Shown: positions 26,827 to 36,546, counted from the first letter of the stretch. The stretch is 64,000 nucleotides of DNA from Mycobacterium sp. GA-1199 (GCF_001500045.1 NZ_LQIX01000053.1:124001-188000), one strand, 5' to 3'. Made by a program: numbers and translations. The notes: a model not told the origin generated them from the letters alone.

Positions 26827-27471
26827 GTGGCCGGCGACGACGACTCCGATCTGACGCGTCAATCACCGTCGAGCGCGGAAACGGGCATCATCCGGCGCCA
26901 CCCTTCCGGCGAGATTCCGACCGGCCAGGACCCCCAGACGAATATCATCCGCCGCCACCCGACCGGCGCGATCCCGGTCGCCGGCCCGCCCACGCAGATG
27001 GCCGACGGAGGCGCGACACAGATGTCCGACCGCCCCGCGCCGGAGACGAGTTATATCCCGCGGGCCAGGCCCGTGGCCGTGTCCCCGGCCGGATCGCCGC
27101 CGGCCAACCCGAAGACCGCGATCGCCACCGCGGTGACCAGCATCCTGACCGGATGGGCCACCGCCGTCATCGCCACCGACCTGATCACCGGCTGGTGGCG
27201 CACCGATCAACTGTTCTGTGTCGCGGTCGGTTTCCTGACCGCGATCTCGGCGGCCGCTCTCATCGCCGGGCTGATCGGACTTCTGTTGCGCCGCTGGGTG
27301 AGCCGGCTCCTGGTCATGGTGGGGTCGATGGTGGCGCTGCTGATCTTCTCCAGCCTGTTCGTCGCCGGGGCCAAGCTGCCCGCCGTGGTGTACGCGATCC
27401 CGGTGCTGCCACTGGCGAGCATCGTACTCGCCGCGCTGCCGGCCACCGGACGCTGGGAACGCTCCGGTTAG
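26827..27471 (+). CDS. membrane protein with duplicated IIRRHP motif
   Basis: Unrecognised protein of 214 residues. The N-terminal 85 residues are hydrophilic and contain two copies of an IIRRHPxGxIP unit (about residues 21-31 and 39-49). The C-terminal half has three to four hydrophobic segments (about 98-205). GTG 26827 lies 9 bases after the peptidase stop, so the two are probably co-transcribed and may act together at the envelope (inference). Its end overlaps the uvrD1 stop by 4 bp, tail to tail. Confidence 0.7.
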   Translation: MAGDDDSDLTRQSPSSAETGIIRRHPSGEIPTGQDPQTNIIRRHPTGAIPVAGPPTQMADGGATQMSDRPAPETSYIPRARPVAVSPAGSPPANPKTAIATAVTSILTGWATAVIATDLITGWWRTDQLFCVAVGFLTAISAAALIAGLIGLLLRRWVSRLLVMVGSMVALLIFSSLFVAGAKLPAVVYAIPVLPLASIVLAALPATGRWERSG

Positions 27472-29801
27472 AGCTTGGTGACCGGCGCGTGGTTGTGCAT
27501 GAGCTTGACCCGACCGGAGCTGCCGAAGTCGATCAGCGACATCGCCGACTCGCCCACGCCGCTCACCTCTTCCACGCGGCCCAGCCCGTACTTGTCGTGC
27601 GTGACCCGGTCGCCGGGCTCGAGCACCAGCAGTGGGCGCTTGCCCGCACCCGACCGCGTCGGCGACGGTCTCGGGGTGCCGAACCGGCCCGCCCCGCTCA
27701 CGGGCGCGCTGAACGACGCCGGTGTCGGGTCGGTGCGCCGCCAGTCGATCAGGTGTTGCGGAATCTCTTTGAGGAACCGGGATTCCGGGTTCAGCATCGG
27801 TTGGCCCCATGACGAGCGGACCTTGGCTCGGCTGAGGTAGAGCCGCTGCCGGGCACGGGTGATGCCGACGTAGGCCAGCCGGCGCTCCTCGGACAGCTCG
27901 GCGGGGTCGCCCAGCGCCCGCATGTGCGGGAACATGCCGTCCTCCCACCCGGTCACGAAGACGACCGGGAACTCGAGGCCCTTGGCGGTGTGCAACGTCA
28001 TCATCGTGACGACACCGGCGCCGTGCTCGGGAAGCTCGTCGGCGTCGGCCACCAGTGAGACCCGTTCCAGGAACTGAGCCAGCACGCCGGTGTCGGGGAT
28101 GTCCTCGTCGAGCTGCTCGTCATCGGCGAGCGCCTGCGCGTTGGCCAGGTCGGTGCTGAATTCGTGTGCGACACTGACCAACTCGTTGAGGTTGTCCAGC
28201 CGCGCGAGATCCTGCGGATCGCTCGATGACTCGAGTTCGGCGCGGTAGCCGGTGCGGTCGAGTACCGCCTCGACCAGTTCGCCGAGTTCATCGTCGAGGC
28301 GGCCGCGCAGTTCGTCGAGCATCTCCACGAACGCCGAGATGCATTTCTCCGCACGGCTGTTGAGCATCGGCACCTTGCCCTCGGCGGCCGCCTGCAGGGC
28401 GTCGTTGAAGCTGCACCCGGCGTTCTCGGCGTACACCGCGACGCAGGCTTCGGCGCGGTCGCCGATGCCGCGGCGCGGAGTGTTCAGGATCCGGCGCATG
28501 CTCACCGAGTCGCCGGGGTTGTCCAGCACCCGCAGGTACGCGACGATGTCGCGGATCTCCCGGCGCTCGTAGAATCGCACGCCGCCAACGACTTTGTAGG
28601 GGATGCCCGCGCGGATGAACACCTCTTCGAGCGCACGCGAGGAGTTGTTTGTGCGGTAGAACACCGCGACATCTGAATAGCTGCCACCGCCGTCGACGAG
28701 CGCGTCGATCTCCTGCGCGACGAATCGCGCCTCGTCGTGCTCGTTGTCGGCGACGTAGCCGACGATCAGCTCGCCCTCCCCCTCGTCGGTCCACAGGCGC
28801 TTCTCGCGGCGGCCGGCGTTGCGGGAGATCACCGCGTTCGCGGCGTTCAGTATGTTCTGCGTGGAACGGTAATTCTGTTCCAGCAGAATGGTTGTCGCGT
28901 TCGGATAATCGCGCTCGAAATCCTCGATGTTGCGGATCGTCGCGCCGCGGAACGCATAGATCGACTGGTCGGCATCGCCCACCACGCACAGTTCGGCCGG
29001 CGGCACCGCGGCTGGATCATCTTGCGAGGCCGCCGTCCCGACCAGTTCACGCACCAGCACGTATTGGGCGTGGTTGGTGTCCTGGTACTCGTCGACGAGG
29101 ATGTGCCGGAACCGACGCCGGTAGTACTGCGCGATCTGCGGGAAGGCCTGCAGGACGGCGACCGTCTCGCCGATCAGGTCGTCGAAGTCGAGCGCGTTGG
29201 CCGCGCGCAGCCGGCGCTGGTACTCGGCGTAGACCTCGGCGATGATGCCGGGCAACTCCTCGCCCGCCTCTGAGGCCTCGGCGGCCGCCTGCTCCGGGCC
29301 GACCAATTCGTTCTTGTGGTTGGAGATGGCGTTGGACAACAGCCGCGGCGAGTACCGCTTGGTGTCCAGTCCCATGTCCTTGCCGATCATCAGCAGCAGG
29401 CGCCGCGAGTCGTCGGCGTCGTAGATCGAGAAGTTCGAGTTCAGCCCCGGCAGCAGCGAGGCCTGGTTACGCAGGATCCGCACGCAGGTGGAGTGGAACG
29501 TCGACACCCACATGGCGCGGGCGCGGGGCCCCACCAGGCCCACCACCCGCTCGCGCATCTCGGCGGCCGCCTTGTTGGTGAAGGTGATGGCCAGCACCTG
29601 CCCGACTCCGACGTCACGGGCGGCGAGCAGATAGGCGATCCGGCGGGTGAGCACAGCGGTCTTGCCGGAGCCGGCACCTGCGACGATGAGCAGCGGCGAG
29701 CCCTCGTGCAGGACGGCTTTACGCTGCTGCGGGTTGAGCCCTTCGAGCAGTTGGTCGGATTCGGTGGCCCCGTTCGGTGCGATCAGGTTCGGTGCGCTCA
29801 T
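27468..29801 (-). CDS. uvrD1: ATP-dependent DNA helicase UvrD1/PcrA
   Basis: Superfamily 1A 3'-5' helicase of 777 residues used in nucleotide excision repair and linked to Ku in mycobacteria. Walker A GAGSGKT ends at residue 48, TFTNKAAAEMRERV is motif Ia, LVDEYQDTNHAQY is motif II, EQNYRSTQNIL is motif IV, and TMMTLHTAKGLEFPVVF is motif V. The C-terminal PGDRVTHDKYGLGRVEEV is the Tudor-like tail. ATG 29801 gives the usual N-terminus. It is divergent from the chorismate mutase gene. Confidence 0.95.
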   Translation of the reverse strand: MSAPNLIAPNGATESDQLLEGLNPQQRKAVLHEGSPLLIVAGAGSGKTAVLTRRIAYLLAARDVGVGQVLAITFTNKAAAEMRERVVGLVGPRARAMWVSTFHSTCVRILRNQASLLPGLNSNFSIYDADDSRRLLLMIGKDMGLDTKRYSPRLLSNAISNHKNELVGPEQAAAEASEAGEELPGIIAEVYAEYQRRLRAANALDFDDLIGETVAVLQAFPQIAQYYRRRFRHILVDEYQDTNHAQYVLVRELVGTAASQDDPAAVPPAELCVVGDADQSIYAFRGATIRNIEDFERDYPNATTILLEQNYRSTQNILNAANAVISRNAGRREKRLWTDEGEGELIVGYVADNEHDEARFVAQEIDALVDGGGSYSDVAVFYRTNNSSRALEEVFIRAGIPYKVVGGVRFYERREIRDIVAYLRVLDNPGDSVSMRRILNTPRRGIGDRAEACVAVYAENAGCSFNDALQAAAEGKVPMLNSRAEKCISAFVEMLDELRGRLDDELGELVEAVLDRTGYRAELESSSDPQDLARLDNLNELVSVAHEFSTDLANAQALADDEQLDEDIPDTGVLAQFLERVSLVADADELPEHGAGVVTMMTLHTAKGLEFPVVFVTGWEDGMFPHMRALGDPAELSEERRLAYVGITRARQRLYLSRAKVRSSWGQPMLNPESRFLKEIPQHLIDWRRTDPTPASFSAPVSGAGRFGTPRPSPTRSGAGKRPLLVLEPGDRVTHDKYGLGRVEEVSGVGESAMSLIDFGSSGRVKLMHNHAPVTKL

Positions 29802-30035
29802 GTCGGTATCGAACTTACCGCTGTGCAGGGACACTCCCGCGGTCGAACCGCCGCACAGCTTTGCGCCGGCACAGCGTTTGGTGGCACACTTTGTCCCGTG
29901 CTCAGCAAACAACGCTTCAGCTATGGGTGCCGATCCGCGGTGCCCGTGGTCTAGCGGCTTCTGCGAGAGTCTCCTGTGTGAGGCCGAGGACCGGACGAGG
30001 ACGAGACCTGAACACACGACGAGGCGGTGAAACCG

Positions 30036-30302
30036 ATGACGACCGGAACCGAGACTGTGCCTGATATCGATGACCTGCGCCGGGAGATCGACCGGCTGGA
30101 CGCCGAGATTCTGGCGGCCGTGAAGCGCCGCACCGAGGTGTCCAAGATGATCGGTCAGGCTCGGATGGCCTCCGGTGGCACCCGCCTGGTGCACAGCCGC
30201 GAGATGAAGGTCATCGAGCGCTACAGCGAACTAGGTCCCGACGGCAAAGACCTCGCGATGCTGTTGCTGCGGTTGGGCCGCGGTCGCCTCGGCCACCAGT
30301 GA
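30036..30302 (+). CDS. aroQ: cytoplasmic chorismate mutase (AroQ-delta), Rv0948c-like
   Basis: Small all-helical chorismate mutase of 88 residues converting chorismate to prephenate for Phe/Tyr synthesis. LRREIDRLDAEILAAVKRRTEVSKMIG and the very conserved SGGTRLVHSREMKVIERY...GPDGKDLAMLLLRLGRGRLG match the mycobacterial AroQ-delta enzyme, which is activated by binding DAHP synthase AroG. ATG 30036 is chosen; GTG 30027 just upstream is also possible (GAGG at 30021). The C-terminal LGRGRLGH segment used for AroG activation is intact. Confidence 0.92.
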   Translation: MTTGTETVPDIDDLRREIDRLDAEILAAVKRRTEVSKMIGQARMASGGTRLVHSREMKVIERYSELGPDGKDLAMLLLRLGRGRLGHQ

Positions 30303-30316
30303 CCTCGGTGTCCAGA

Positions 30317-30333
30317 CAGTCGCTGAGCGACTG
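30317..30333. terminator. hairpin between convergent chorismate mutase and acyltransferase genes
   Basis: CAGTCGC (30317-30323) and GCGACTG (30327-30333) form a 7-bp stem with a 3-nt loop, in the 53-bp gap between two converging genes. The position suggests a bidirectional terminator, although there is no T-run. Confidence 0.55.
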
Positions 30334-30355
30334 CTAGAGCACCGAAACCGCCGCT

Positions 30356-32356
30356 TCAGCGCAGCGCGTCGGTCAGCCACGGCGTCAACCACTCGACCGC
30401 TTCGGGCGTGGGGTGCACACCGTCGCTGCGGATGCGGATGCCGTCGATCCAGTTGGTGTAGCCGCCGTTCGGGCCGAGCTTGCGGTTCAAGTCGAGCACG
30501 GTGACGTTCGAGCGGTACTTGACGGCGCTGCGCAGCAACGCGTTCCAGTCGTCGACCCGATCGGGATCGTCCTCCGGATACAGGCTGCCGTCGCGCTTCT
30601 CGGCGCGGCGGTTGTAGGGCTCGGTGGTGACGACGACGCGCGCGCCGGTCGAGGACAGGATGTCGAGCGCGCGGTTGAGTTCGGCGCGCAGATAGGCGTC
30701 GTACGTCGGCTCGCCGATGTGGGTCCACACGCCTTCGTTCATCCGGTCGACGACTTCCCACCGGCCCACGATCAGCAGCACCACGTCGGGCCGGTCATGG
30801 TTGACCCGCTCCGCCCACCTGCTCGGCCACGAATCGCACGCGGGCTTCTGGTTCAGCGTCTGACCGACGTAGCGGTACGGCCCGCCGCGCGCGATGCCGC
30901 ATCCGATCGTCGTGTAGTCGGTGAATCTGAGCCCCGGTGTCTCCGGCAGGTAGCGCATCAACGTCCACGCCACCGAGTCGCCGAACACCGCCACGGTCCT
31001 GGTGTTCGGATCGCGGCTGGTGTGGCGCTGCACCTGGATCGGCACCTCCGGTGCGACCAGCGCCGCGGAGTCGATGCTCGGGTCCTCCATCGGCGGCCCT
31101 GTCGGCACGCCGACGGGCAACACGCTCATCGTGATCACCGCGGCGGTCGCCGCCGTCGCGCCGGCCAACGGCAGCATCGGCACGATCACGGGCCGCCAGC
31201 GCCGTATGGGCTGCTCGAGCAACCACCACGACAGCGCCGCGACCGCCAGCGTCGTCACACACCGCAGTGCGAACAACGACCAGCCGGACCATCCGGTGCG
31301 TTCGCCGTTGAGCGCCAGGAAGATCGGCCAGTGCCACAGGTAGACGCCGTAGGAGATCGCGCCGAGCCAGACCAGCGGCCGCCACGCCAGCACGCGCGCG
31401 ACCGGCCCTTCCTGATCCATCGCCACCGCACCGATCACGCAGGCGGCGGCGAGCGCGACGACGATCAGCAGACCCTTGCGGAAATCGCCGGCGCTGCCGG
31501 TCGCCATGTGCACCGCGAATCCCAGGACGACGACACCGACGACGGACACCGCGCGGGCGACCCCGCGCAGCCACCGCGTCCTGATCACCGGCCCGGCGAG
31601 CGTCACCGTGGTCCAGTCCCGCACCAGCAGGGCCGCCGTCGCCGCGCCGACCAGCAGCGCCTGTGCGCGGGTGTCGGTGCCGAAGTAGATCCGGTTCAGC
31701 GTCCCCTCGTCGACGAAGACGATCGCCGCCGCCGCCGAGGCGATCGCCCCAGTGCCGGCGACGCCCAGAACCGCCCATCGCAGATGGGTCGGGTCGCGAC
31801 GACAGAAGACGAACGCGACGGCGATCAGCATCAGCGGCCACAGCAGGTAGTACTGCTCCTCGACCCCCAGCGACCAGGTGTGCTGCAGCGCCGAGGGTGG
31901 TGCCCCCTGGGAGAAGTAGTCGGTGCGCTGGGCGACGAACGCCCAGTTGGCCACCCAGAAGAACGAGGCGACAGCGTCGTCGCGCAGGTTCGCGATCGCC
32001 TCCGTCGAGAAGAACTCCCGCGCCGCCACCACCGCGAGCACCATCACCAGCAGGGCGGGCAGGAGCCTGCGGGCGCGACGTATCCAGAAGTCGCGCAGCC
32101 GGATTCGCCCGGTGCGGGCGTGCTCGTCGAGCAGCAGCGAGGTGATCAGGAAGCCGCTGAGCACGAAGAACACGTCGACGCCGAGGAAGCCGCCGTCCAC
32201 GCCGGGGATGCCGCCGTGATCGGCGAGCACGAGTGCGACGGCGACGGCGCGAATGCCGTCGAGGGCGGGGATCTCGCCACGCCGACGCGCACGCGAGGAG
32301 GGATGTACTGACAGCGGGCGGCGATCAGCGGGCGCGACGGAGCGACGCGCGTTCAC
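30356..32356 (-). CDS. membrane acyltransferase (family 3, OafA-like) with SGNH domain
   Basis: Protein of 666 residues. Residues about 28-400 form an acyltransferase-3 membrane domain with some ten hydrophobic segments; EIPALDGIRAVAVALVLADH, FFVLSGFLIT and HTWSLGVEEQYYLLWP are hallmark motifs. The C-terminal 230 residues are an extracytoplasmic SGNH-hydrolase-like domain with VFGDSVAW and the SDGVHPT Asp/His element. Such fusions O-acylate cell-wall glycans or glycolipids. GTG 32356 has a poor ribosome site, so the start is uncertain. The acyl acceptor is unknown. Confidence 0.87.
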   Translation of the reverse strand: MNARRSVAPADRRPLSVHPSSRARRRGEIPALDGIRAVAVALVLADHGGIPGVDGGFLGVDVFFVLSGFLITSLLLDEHARTGRIRLRDFWIRRARRLLPALLVMVLAVVAAREFFSTEAIANLRDDAVASFFWVANWAFVAQRTDYFSQGAPPSALQHTWSLGVEEQYYLLWPLMLIAVAFVFCRRDPTHLRWAVLGVAGTGAIASAAAAIVFVDEGTLNRIYFGTDTRAQALLVGAATAALLVRDWTTVTLAGPVIRTRWLRGVARAVSVVGVVVLGFAVHMATGSAGDFRKGLLIVVALAAACVIGAVAMDQEGPVARVLAWRPLVWLGAISYGVYLWHWPIFLALNGERTGWSGWSLFALRCVTTLAVAALSWWLLEQPIRRWRPVIVPMLPLAGATAATAAVITMSVLPVGVPTGPPMEDPSIDSAALVAPEVPIQVQRHTSRDPNTRTVAVFGDSVAWTLMRYLPETPGLRFTDYTTIGCGIARGGPYRYVGQTLNQKPACDSWPSRWAERVNHDRPDVVLLIVGRWEVVDRMNEGVWTHIGEPTYDAYLRAELNRALDILSSTGARVVVTTEPYNRRAEKRDGSLYPEDDPDRVDDWNALLRSAVKYRSNVTVLDLNRKLGPNGGYTNWIDGIRIRSDGVHPTPEAVEWLTPWLTDALR

Positions 32357-32414
32357 TTGCGAAATCTTGCCCGTGCGAGCGGACGTGCCGCGGCAGGCGC
32401 GGCGGCGTGTCGAC

Positions 32415-33863
32415 CTACTTCGTCAGTGCGATGTATTTCACCTCGAGGTACTCCTCGATGCCCTCGAAGCCGCCCTCGCGCCCGAAGCCGGACTCCTTGA
32501 TGCCGCCGAACGGCGCCGCCGGGTCGGAGACGACGCCACGGTTGATGCCGACAATGCCGGACTCGATGCCTTCGGCGACGCGCAGCGCGCGGTCCAGCGA
32601 CTGCGTGTAGATGTAAGCCGCCAGCCCGTACTCGGTGTCGTTGGCTGCGGCGAGACCCTCCTCCTCGGTGTCGAATCCGGTGATCGGCGCGACGGGCCCG
32701 AACACTTCCTCCTTGAGGATCCGGGCGTCGGCGGGCACGTCCGCCAGCACCGTGGCCGGATAGAAGTTGCCCGGCCCGCCGGGCGCCACCCCGCCGACGG
32801 CGACCTTCGCACCGCGCGAAACCGCGTCGGAGACCAGGTCCTCGACCGTGGCGACCTGTTTGGCGTTGATCAGCGGTCCCAGCGTGGCCGACTCGTCGAT
32901 TCCCTTGCCGAGGGTGAACTCGCTCATCCGCTTGACCAGCTTTTCGGTGAACTCCTCGCGCACCGAGTTCGCGACGTGGAAGCGGTTGGCCGCGGTGCAG
33001 GCCTCCCCGCCGTTGCGCATCTTGGCCAGCACGGCGCCCTCGACGGCGGCGTCGACGTCGGCGTCGTCGAACACCACGAACGGGGCGTTGCCGCCCAGCT
33101 CCATCGACGTGCGCAGCAGTTTGTCGGCGGACTGTTTGACCAGCGCCTTCCCGACGCCGGTGGAACCGGTGAAGGTCAGCTTGCGCAGCCGGCCGTCGTC
33201 GATCAGCGCGGCGGTGACGTCGCCGGGGTTCTTCGTCGGCAGCACCGACAGCACGCCCTTGGGCAGGCCGGCCTCGTCCATCAGCTTGGCCAGCAGCAGC
33301 ATGGTCAGCGGCGTTTCCTGCGCGGGCTTGACGATCATCGTGCACCCGGCGGCGAACGCGGGCCCGATCTTGCGGGTGCCCATCGCCAGCGGGAAGTTCC
33401 ACGGCGTGATCGCATAGCACGGGCCGACCGGTTGTTTGGTGACCAGCACGCGTCCGCTGCCCGCGGGGCTGGGCGTGTATCGGCCCGCGATGCGCACCGC
33501 CTCCTCGGCGAACCAGCGAAAGAACTCGGCGCCGTAGGTGACCTCGCCCATGCTCTCGCGCAGCACCTTGCCCATCTCCAGGGTCATCAGCGTGGCGATG
33601 TCCTCGGCGCGTTCGGTGATCTTCTCGAACACCGCGCGCAGAATCTCACCGCGTTCACGCGGAGCGGTGGCGGCCCACTCGGCCTGCACTGCGCAGGCGG
33701 CGTCGAGCGCGGCAATCGCATCGTCGGCGGTGGCGTTGGCAACGGAGGTGATCACCGAGTCGTCGGATGGGTCGAGCACATCGAAGGTGGACGAGTCCTC
33801 GCGTTCCTCACCGCCGATCCACAGTCCGGTGGGCACTGACGACAGCAGCTTCGCGGTATCCAT
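32415..33863 (-). CDS. gabD: NAD(P)-dependent succinate-semialdehyde dehydrogenase-like ALDH
   Basis: Aldehyde dehydrogenase of 482 residues, closest by eye to GabD-type enzymes. YAITPWNFPLAMGTRKIGPA, FTGSTGVGKAL, MELGGNAPFVVFDDADVD (general-base Glu) and NGGEACTAANRF (catalytic Cys) are all intact. C-terminal APFGGIKESGFGREGG is typical. ATG 33863 follows a GAAGAG site. It is divergent from pgi with only about 48 bases between the starts. Substrate preference is inferred from family resemblance. Confidence 0.85.
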   Translation of the reverse strand: MDTAKLLSSVPTGLWIGGEEREDSSTFDVLDPSDDSVITSVANATADDAIAALDAACAVQAEWAATAPRERGEILRAVFEKITERAEDIATLMTLEMGKVLRESMGEVTYGAEFFRWFAEEAVRIAGRYTPSPAGSGRVLVTKQPVGPCYAITPWNFPLAMGTRKIGPAFAAGCTMIVKPAQETPLTMLLLAKLMDEAGLPKGVLSVLPTKNPGDVTAALIDDGRLRKLTFTGSTGVGKALVKQSADKLLRTSMELGGNAPFVVFDDADVDAAVEGAVLAKMRNGGEACTAANRFHVANSVREEFTEKLVKRMSEFTLGKGIDESATLGPLINAKQVATVEDLVSDAVSRGAKVAVGGVAPGGPGNFYPATVLADVPADARILKEEVFGPVAPITGFDTEEEGLAAANDTEYGLAAYIYTQSLDRALRVAEGIESGIVGINRGVVSDPAAPFGGIKESGFGREGGFEGIEEYLEVKYIALTK

Positions 33864-33911
33864 AACTCTTCTGTACACCTTTGGTCTTTTCGCCGCACTA
33901 GGGTCATGTTC

Positions 33912-35579
33912 ATGAATGCCGACCCCGACCAGATACCCGATATCACCTCGACTCCGGCGTGGCAGGCGTTGCAGCGGCATCACGACGAGATCGGCGCGAA
34001 ACACCTGCGCGAGTTGTTCGACGAGGATCCGGCCCGCGGCACCGAGTTGGCCACGACGGTCGGCGACCTCTACATCGACTACAGCAAGCACCGGGTCACG
34101 CGCGAGACGCTGGACCTGCTGGTGGATCTGGCCCGCGCCGCTCGCCTGGAACAGAAACGCGACGCGATGTTCTCCGGCGTGCACATCAACACCTCCGAGG
34201 ACCGCGCCGTCCTGCATACGGCCTTGCGGTTGCCGCGCGGTGCCGACCTGGTGGTCGACGGGCAGAATGTCGTCGCCGACGTGCACGAGGTGCTCGACAA
34301 GATGGGCGACTTCACCGACCGGCTGCGCAGCGGCGAGTGGACCGGCGCGACGGGCGAGGCCATCAAGACCGTCGTCAACATCGGCATCGGCGGGTCGGAC
34401 CTCGGACCGGCGATGGCCACCCTGGCGTTGCGGCACTACGCCGACGCCGGCATCTCGGCGCGGTTCGTCTCCAACGTCGACCCGGCGGACCTGGTGGCCA
34501 CGCTCGATGGACTCGACCCTGCCACAACACTTTTCATCGTCGCGTCGAAGACATTTTCGACGCTCGAGACGTTGACCAACGCGACTGCGGCGCGCCGGTG
34601 GCTGACCGATGCGCTCGGCGATGCCGCGGTGTCGCGGCACTTCGTGGCGGTCTCGACGAACAAGAAACTGGTCGACGATTTCGGCATCAACACCGAGAAC
34701 ATGTTCGGGTTCTGGGACTGGGTCGGCGGACGGTACTCGGTCGACAGCGCAATCGGTTTGAGCGTCATGGCCGTGATCGGCCGCGAGCGGTTCGCCGAAT
34801 TCCTGTCCGGCTTCCACATCGTCGACGAGCACTTCCGCACGGCGCCGCTGGAATCGAATGCGCCGGTACTGCTCGGTCTGATCGGGCTCTGGTACAACGA
34901 GTTCTTCGGCGCGGAAACCCGTGCGGTGCTGCCCTATTCGAATGACCTGGCCCGCTTCGCCGCTTATCTGCAGCAGCTGACGATGGAGTCCAACGGCAAG
35001 TCGGTGCGCGCCGACGGTACGCCGGTCACCACGAGCACCGGTGAGATCTTCTGGGGCGAGCCGGGAACGAACGGCCAGCACGCGTTCTATCAACTGCTGC
35101 ATCAGGGCACGCGTCTGGTGCCGTCCGACTTCATCGCGTTCTCCCAACCGACCGACGACCTGCCGACCGCAGATGGCAAAGGCAGCATGCATGACCTGTT
35201 GATGAGCAACTTCTTCGCGCAGACGCAGGTGCTCGCATTCGGCAAGACCGCCGAGGAGATCGCCGCAGAAGGCACACCGTCTAAGGTGGTGCCGCACAAG
35301 GTGATGCCGGGGAACCGGCCCACCACGTCCATCCTCGCCACGCAACTGACCCCGTCGGTGCTCGGACAGTTGATCGCACTGTACGAGCACCAGGTGTTCA
35401 CCGAGGGAGTCATCTGGGGTATCGACTCGTTCGATCAGTGGGGTGTCGAACTCGGCAAGACGCAGGCCAAGGCGCTGCTTCCGGTCATCACCGCCGACGG
35501 CTCTCCCCCCGAACAGTCGGACTCGTCGACCGACGCGTTGGTGCGCAGATACCGCAGCGAGCGCGGCCGATCCGCCTGA
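33912..35579 (+). CDS. pgi: glucose-6-phosphate isomerase Pgi
   Basis: Phosphoglucose isomerase of 555 residues, interconverting glucose-6-P and fructose-6-P. GIGGSDLGPAMA, the signature FWDWVGGRYSVDSAIGLS, the catalytic-base region and the second signature GIDSFDQWGVELGK are present. ATG 33912 has an AGGGT site at about 9 bases; ATG 33906 is an alternative. It is cytoplasmic, in the same place as Rv0946c. Confidence 0.97.
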   Translation: MNADPDQIPDITSTPAWQALQRHHDEIGAKHLRELFDEDPARGTELATTVGDLYIDYSKHRVTRETLDLLVDLARAARLEQKRDAMFSGVHINTSEDRAVLHTALRLPRGADLVVDGQNVVADVHEVLDKMGDFTDRLRSGEWTGATGEAIKTVVNIGIGGSDLGPAMATLALRHYADAGISARFVSNVDPADLVATLDGLDPATTLFIVASKTFSTLETLTNATAARRWLTDALGDAAVSRHFVAVSTNKKLVDDFGINTENMFGFWDWVGGRYSVDSAIGLSVMAVIGRERFAEFLSGFHIVDEHFRTAPLESNAPVLLGLIGLWYNEFFGAETRAVLPYSNDLARFAAYLQQLTMESNGKSVRADGTPVTTSTGEIFWGEPGTNGQHAFYQLLHQGTRLVPSDFIAFSQPTDDLPTADGKGSMHDLLMSNFFAQTQVLAFGKTAEEIAAEGTPSKVVPHKVMPGNRPTTSILATQLTPSVLGQLIALYEHQVFTEGVIWGIDSFDQWGVELGKTQAKALLPVITADGSPPEQSDSSTDALVRRYRSERGRSA

Positions 35580-35580
35580 C

Positions 35581-35946
35581 TCAGCGTGCGGCGCGGGCCT
35601 TCACGAACGAGCGCACACCAACGATCAGGTACACCAGCAGCAGAACGAACATGATGGTGCTGGTGATGACGGCTGCGGGTCGCTCGGCCGTGCCCGCGAA
35701 CACATCGCCGAGACCGAACACGTTGCGTAGCGCACCGAGCGCTGCGAGCAGCGCGATCGCCAGAGCAGCGTGCGTCGCGTGCTGGCGTGCGCGGTCGGAG
35801 CGACGTCCGATGAGCGCGGCGATGAGCAGCAGGACGCCGACGAATGCCGGAATCAGCGCGGTGATGCTGACCGCTCCGCTGGCGATGTACGCGATCACCC
35901 CTGTCGCGACGAGCAGTCCTCCGGTCCAGGTGGTCAGGGCGAGCAT
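35581..35946 (-). CDS. small four-segment membrane protein
   Basis: Unrecognised protein of 121 residues with four predicted hydrophobic segments (about 4-22, 27-45, 60-75 and 90-112) and Arg-rich loops (GRRSDRARQH). ATG 35946 is favoured by AAAGGA five bases upstream; an upstream TTG/GTG-type extension is unlikely. It ends one base after pgi, tail to tail. No function can be assigned. Confidence 0.6.
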   Translation of the reverse strand: MLALTTWTGGLLVATGVIAYIASGAVSITALIPAFVGVLLLIAALIGRRSDRARQHATHAALAIALLAALGALRNVFGLGDVFAGTAERPAAVITSTIMFVLLLVYLIVGVRSFVKARAAR

Positions 35947-36120
35947 CGGGATCCTTTCTACGACTGTCGCCGACGACTCTACCGACGCAGGGTTTCTCAA
36001 CGCGGTTCAGGCGTCGGGCTGGTCTCTATCCACGCGGTAGTGCGGATTCATACGTGACACGCCTCGACGCCGGAGTAAACCGCACGGTCGGCGTGGAGGC
36101 CGTGCCCCCACAGAAAGCGA

Positions 36121-36154
36121 CGCGGCGCACGCTCGGCGAGGAGCGTGCGCCGCG
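36121..36154 (-). terminator. strong 14-bp hairpin after the Gly-rich exported protein gene
   Basis: 36121-36134 and 36141-36154 are perfect reverse complements (CGCGGCGCACGCTC) around a 6-nt loop. The hairpin lies 15 bases beyond the stop of the gene ending at 36169 and is the strongest terminator-like structure in this area. It has no T-tract, as is usual in mycobacteria. Confidence 0.75.
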
Positions 36155-36168
36155 TGGCTGACTAGTGG

Positions 36169-36546
36169 TTACGGGGCGGGGATGTTGATGCAGCCGACAT
36201 TCGGCAGGCAACCGCTCGCGCCGCCGGGGCCGGCAGTCCCACCGGGTCCGTTCGGAGCCAGCGACCCGCTTGCGCCGCCGGGTCCGGCCGTACCGCCGGG
36301 GCCACCGGGGATCACTCCCGAGGCGCCGCCACCGTCAGCGGTGCCTTGGGGACCACCGGGAACGTTCACGTTCGCGCCGCCGCCGGGAGAGGCGTCGATG
36401 TTGCCGGTTACGGCGCACGGAGTGCCGTCGGCATTCAGACACGGAGGGGGTGCCGGCTGCGCACCGGTCACCGGCGCGACGGCGATCGCAACTGCCGCGG
36501 CGCCCGAGAACATCAGGGGCATCATCTTCGTCAGTTTTACGTTCAT
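36169..36546 (-). CDS. small exported glycine-rich repeat protein
   Basis: Protein of 125 residues with a Sec-type signal (hydrophobic 8-27, cleavage likely after VTGAQA-like VTGAQP). The mature part has four cysteines, one pair near each end (CLNADGTPC and CLPNVGC). Between them are three tandem units of about 18 residues ending TAxGGGASG or TAGPGGASG. No enzyme motif is seen. It resembles small secreted mycobacterial Gly-rich proteins but not PE_PGRS, as there is no PE domain. There is no clear ribosome site before ATG 36546. Confidence 0.7.
   Translation of the reverse strand: MNVKLTKMMPLMFSGAAAVAIAVAPVTGAQPAPPPCLNADGTPCAVTGNIDASPGGGANVNVPGGPQGTADGGGASGVIPGGPGGTAGPGGASGSLAPNGPGGTAGPGGASGCLPNVGCINIPAP

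Noticed and set aside
29802..30035. Possible SOS box (TCGAAC half-sites) or tRNA in the uvrD1-chorismate mutase gap
   Set aside because: Only half-sites TCGAAC appear without GTTCGA at the right spacing, and no cloverleaf with a T-loop could be drawn.
32415..35390. A 991-codon open frame on the minus strand spanning the aldehyde dehydrogenase and the antisense of pgi
   Set aside because: Only the part from 33863 down codes for the dehydrogenase. The upstream extension is antisense to pgi and is open because of high GC at third positions.
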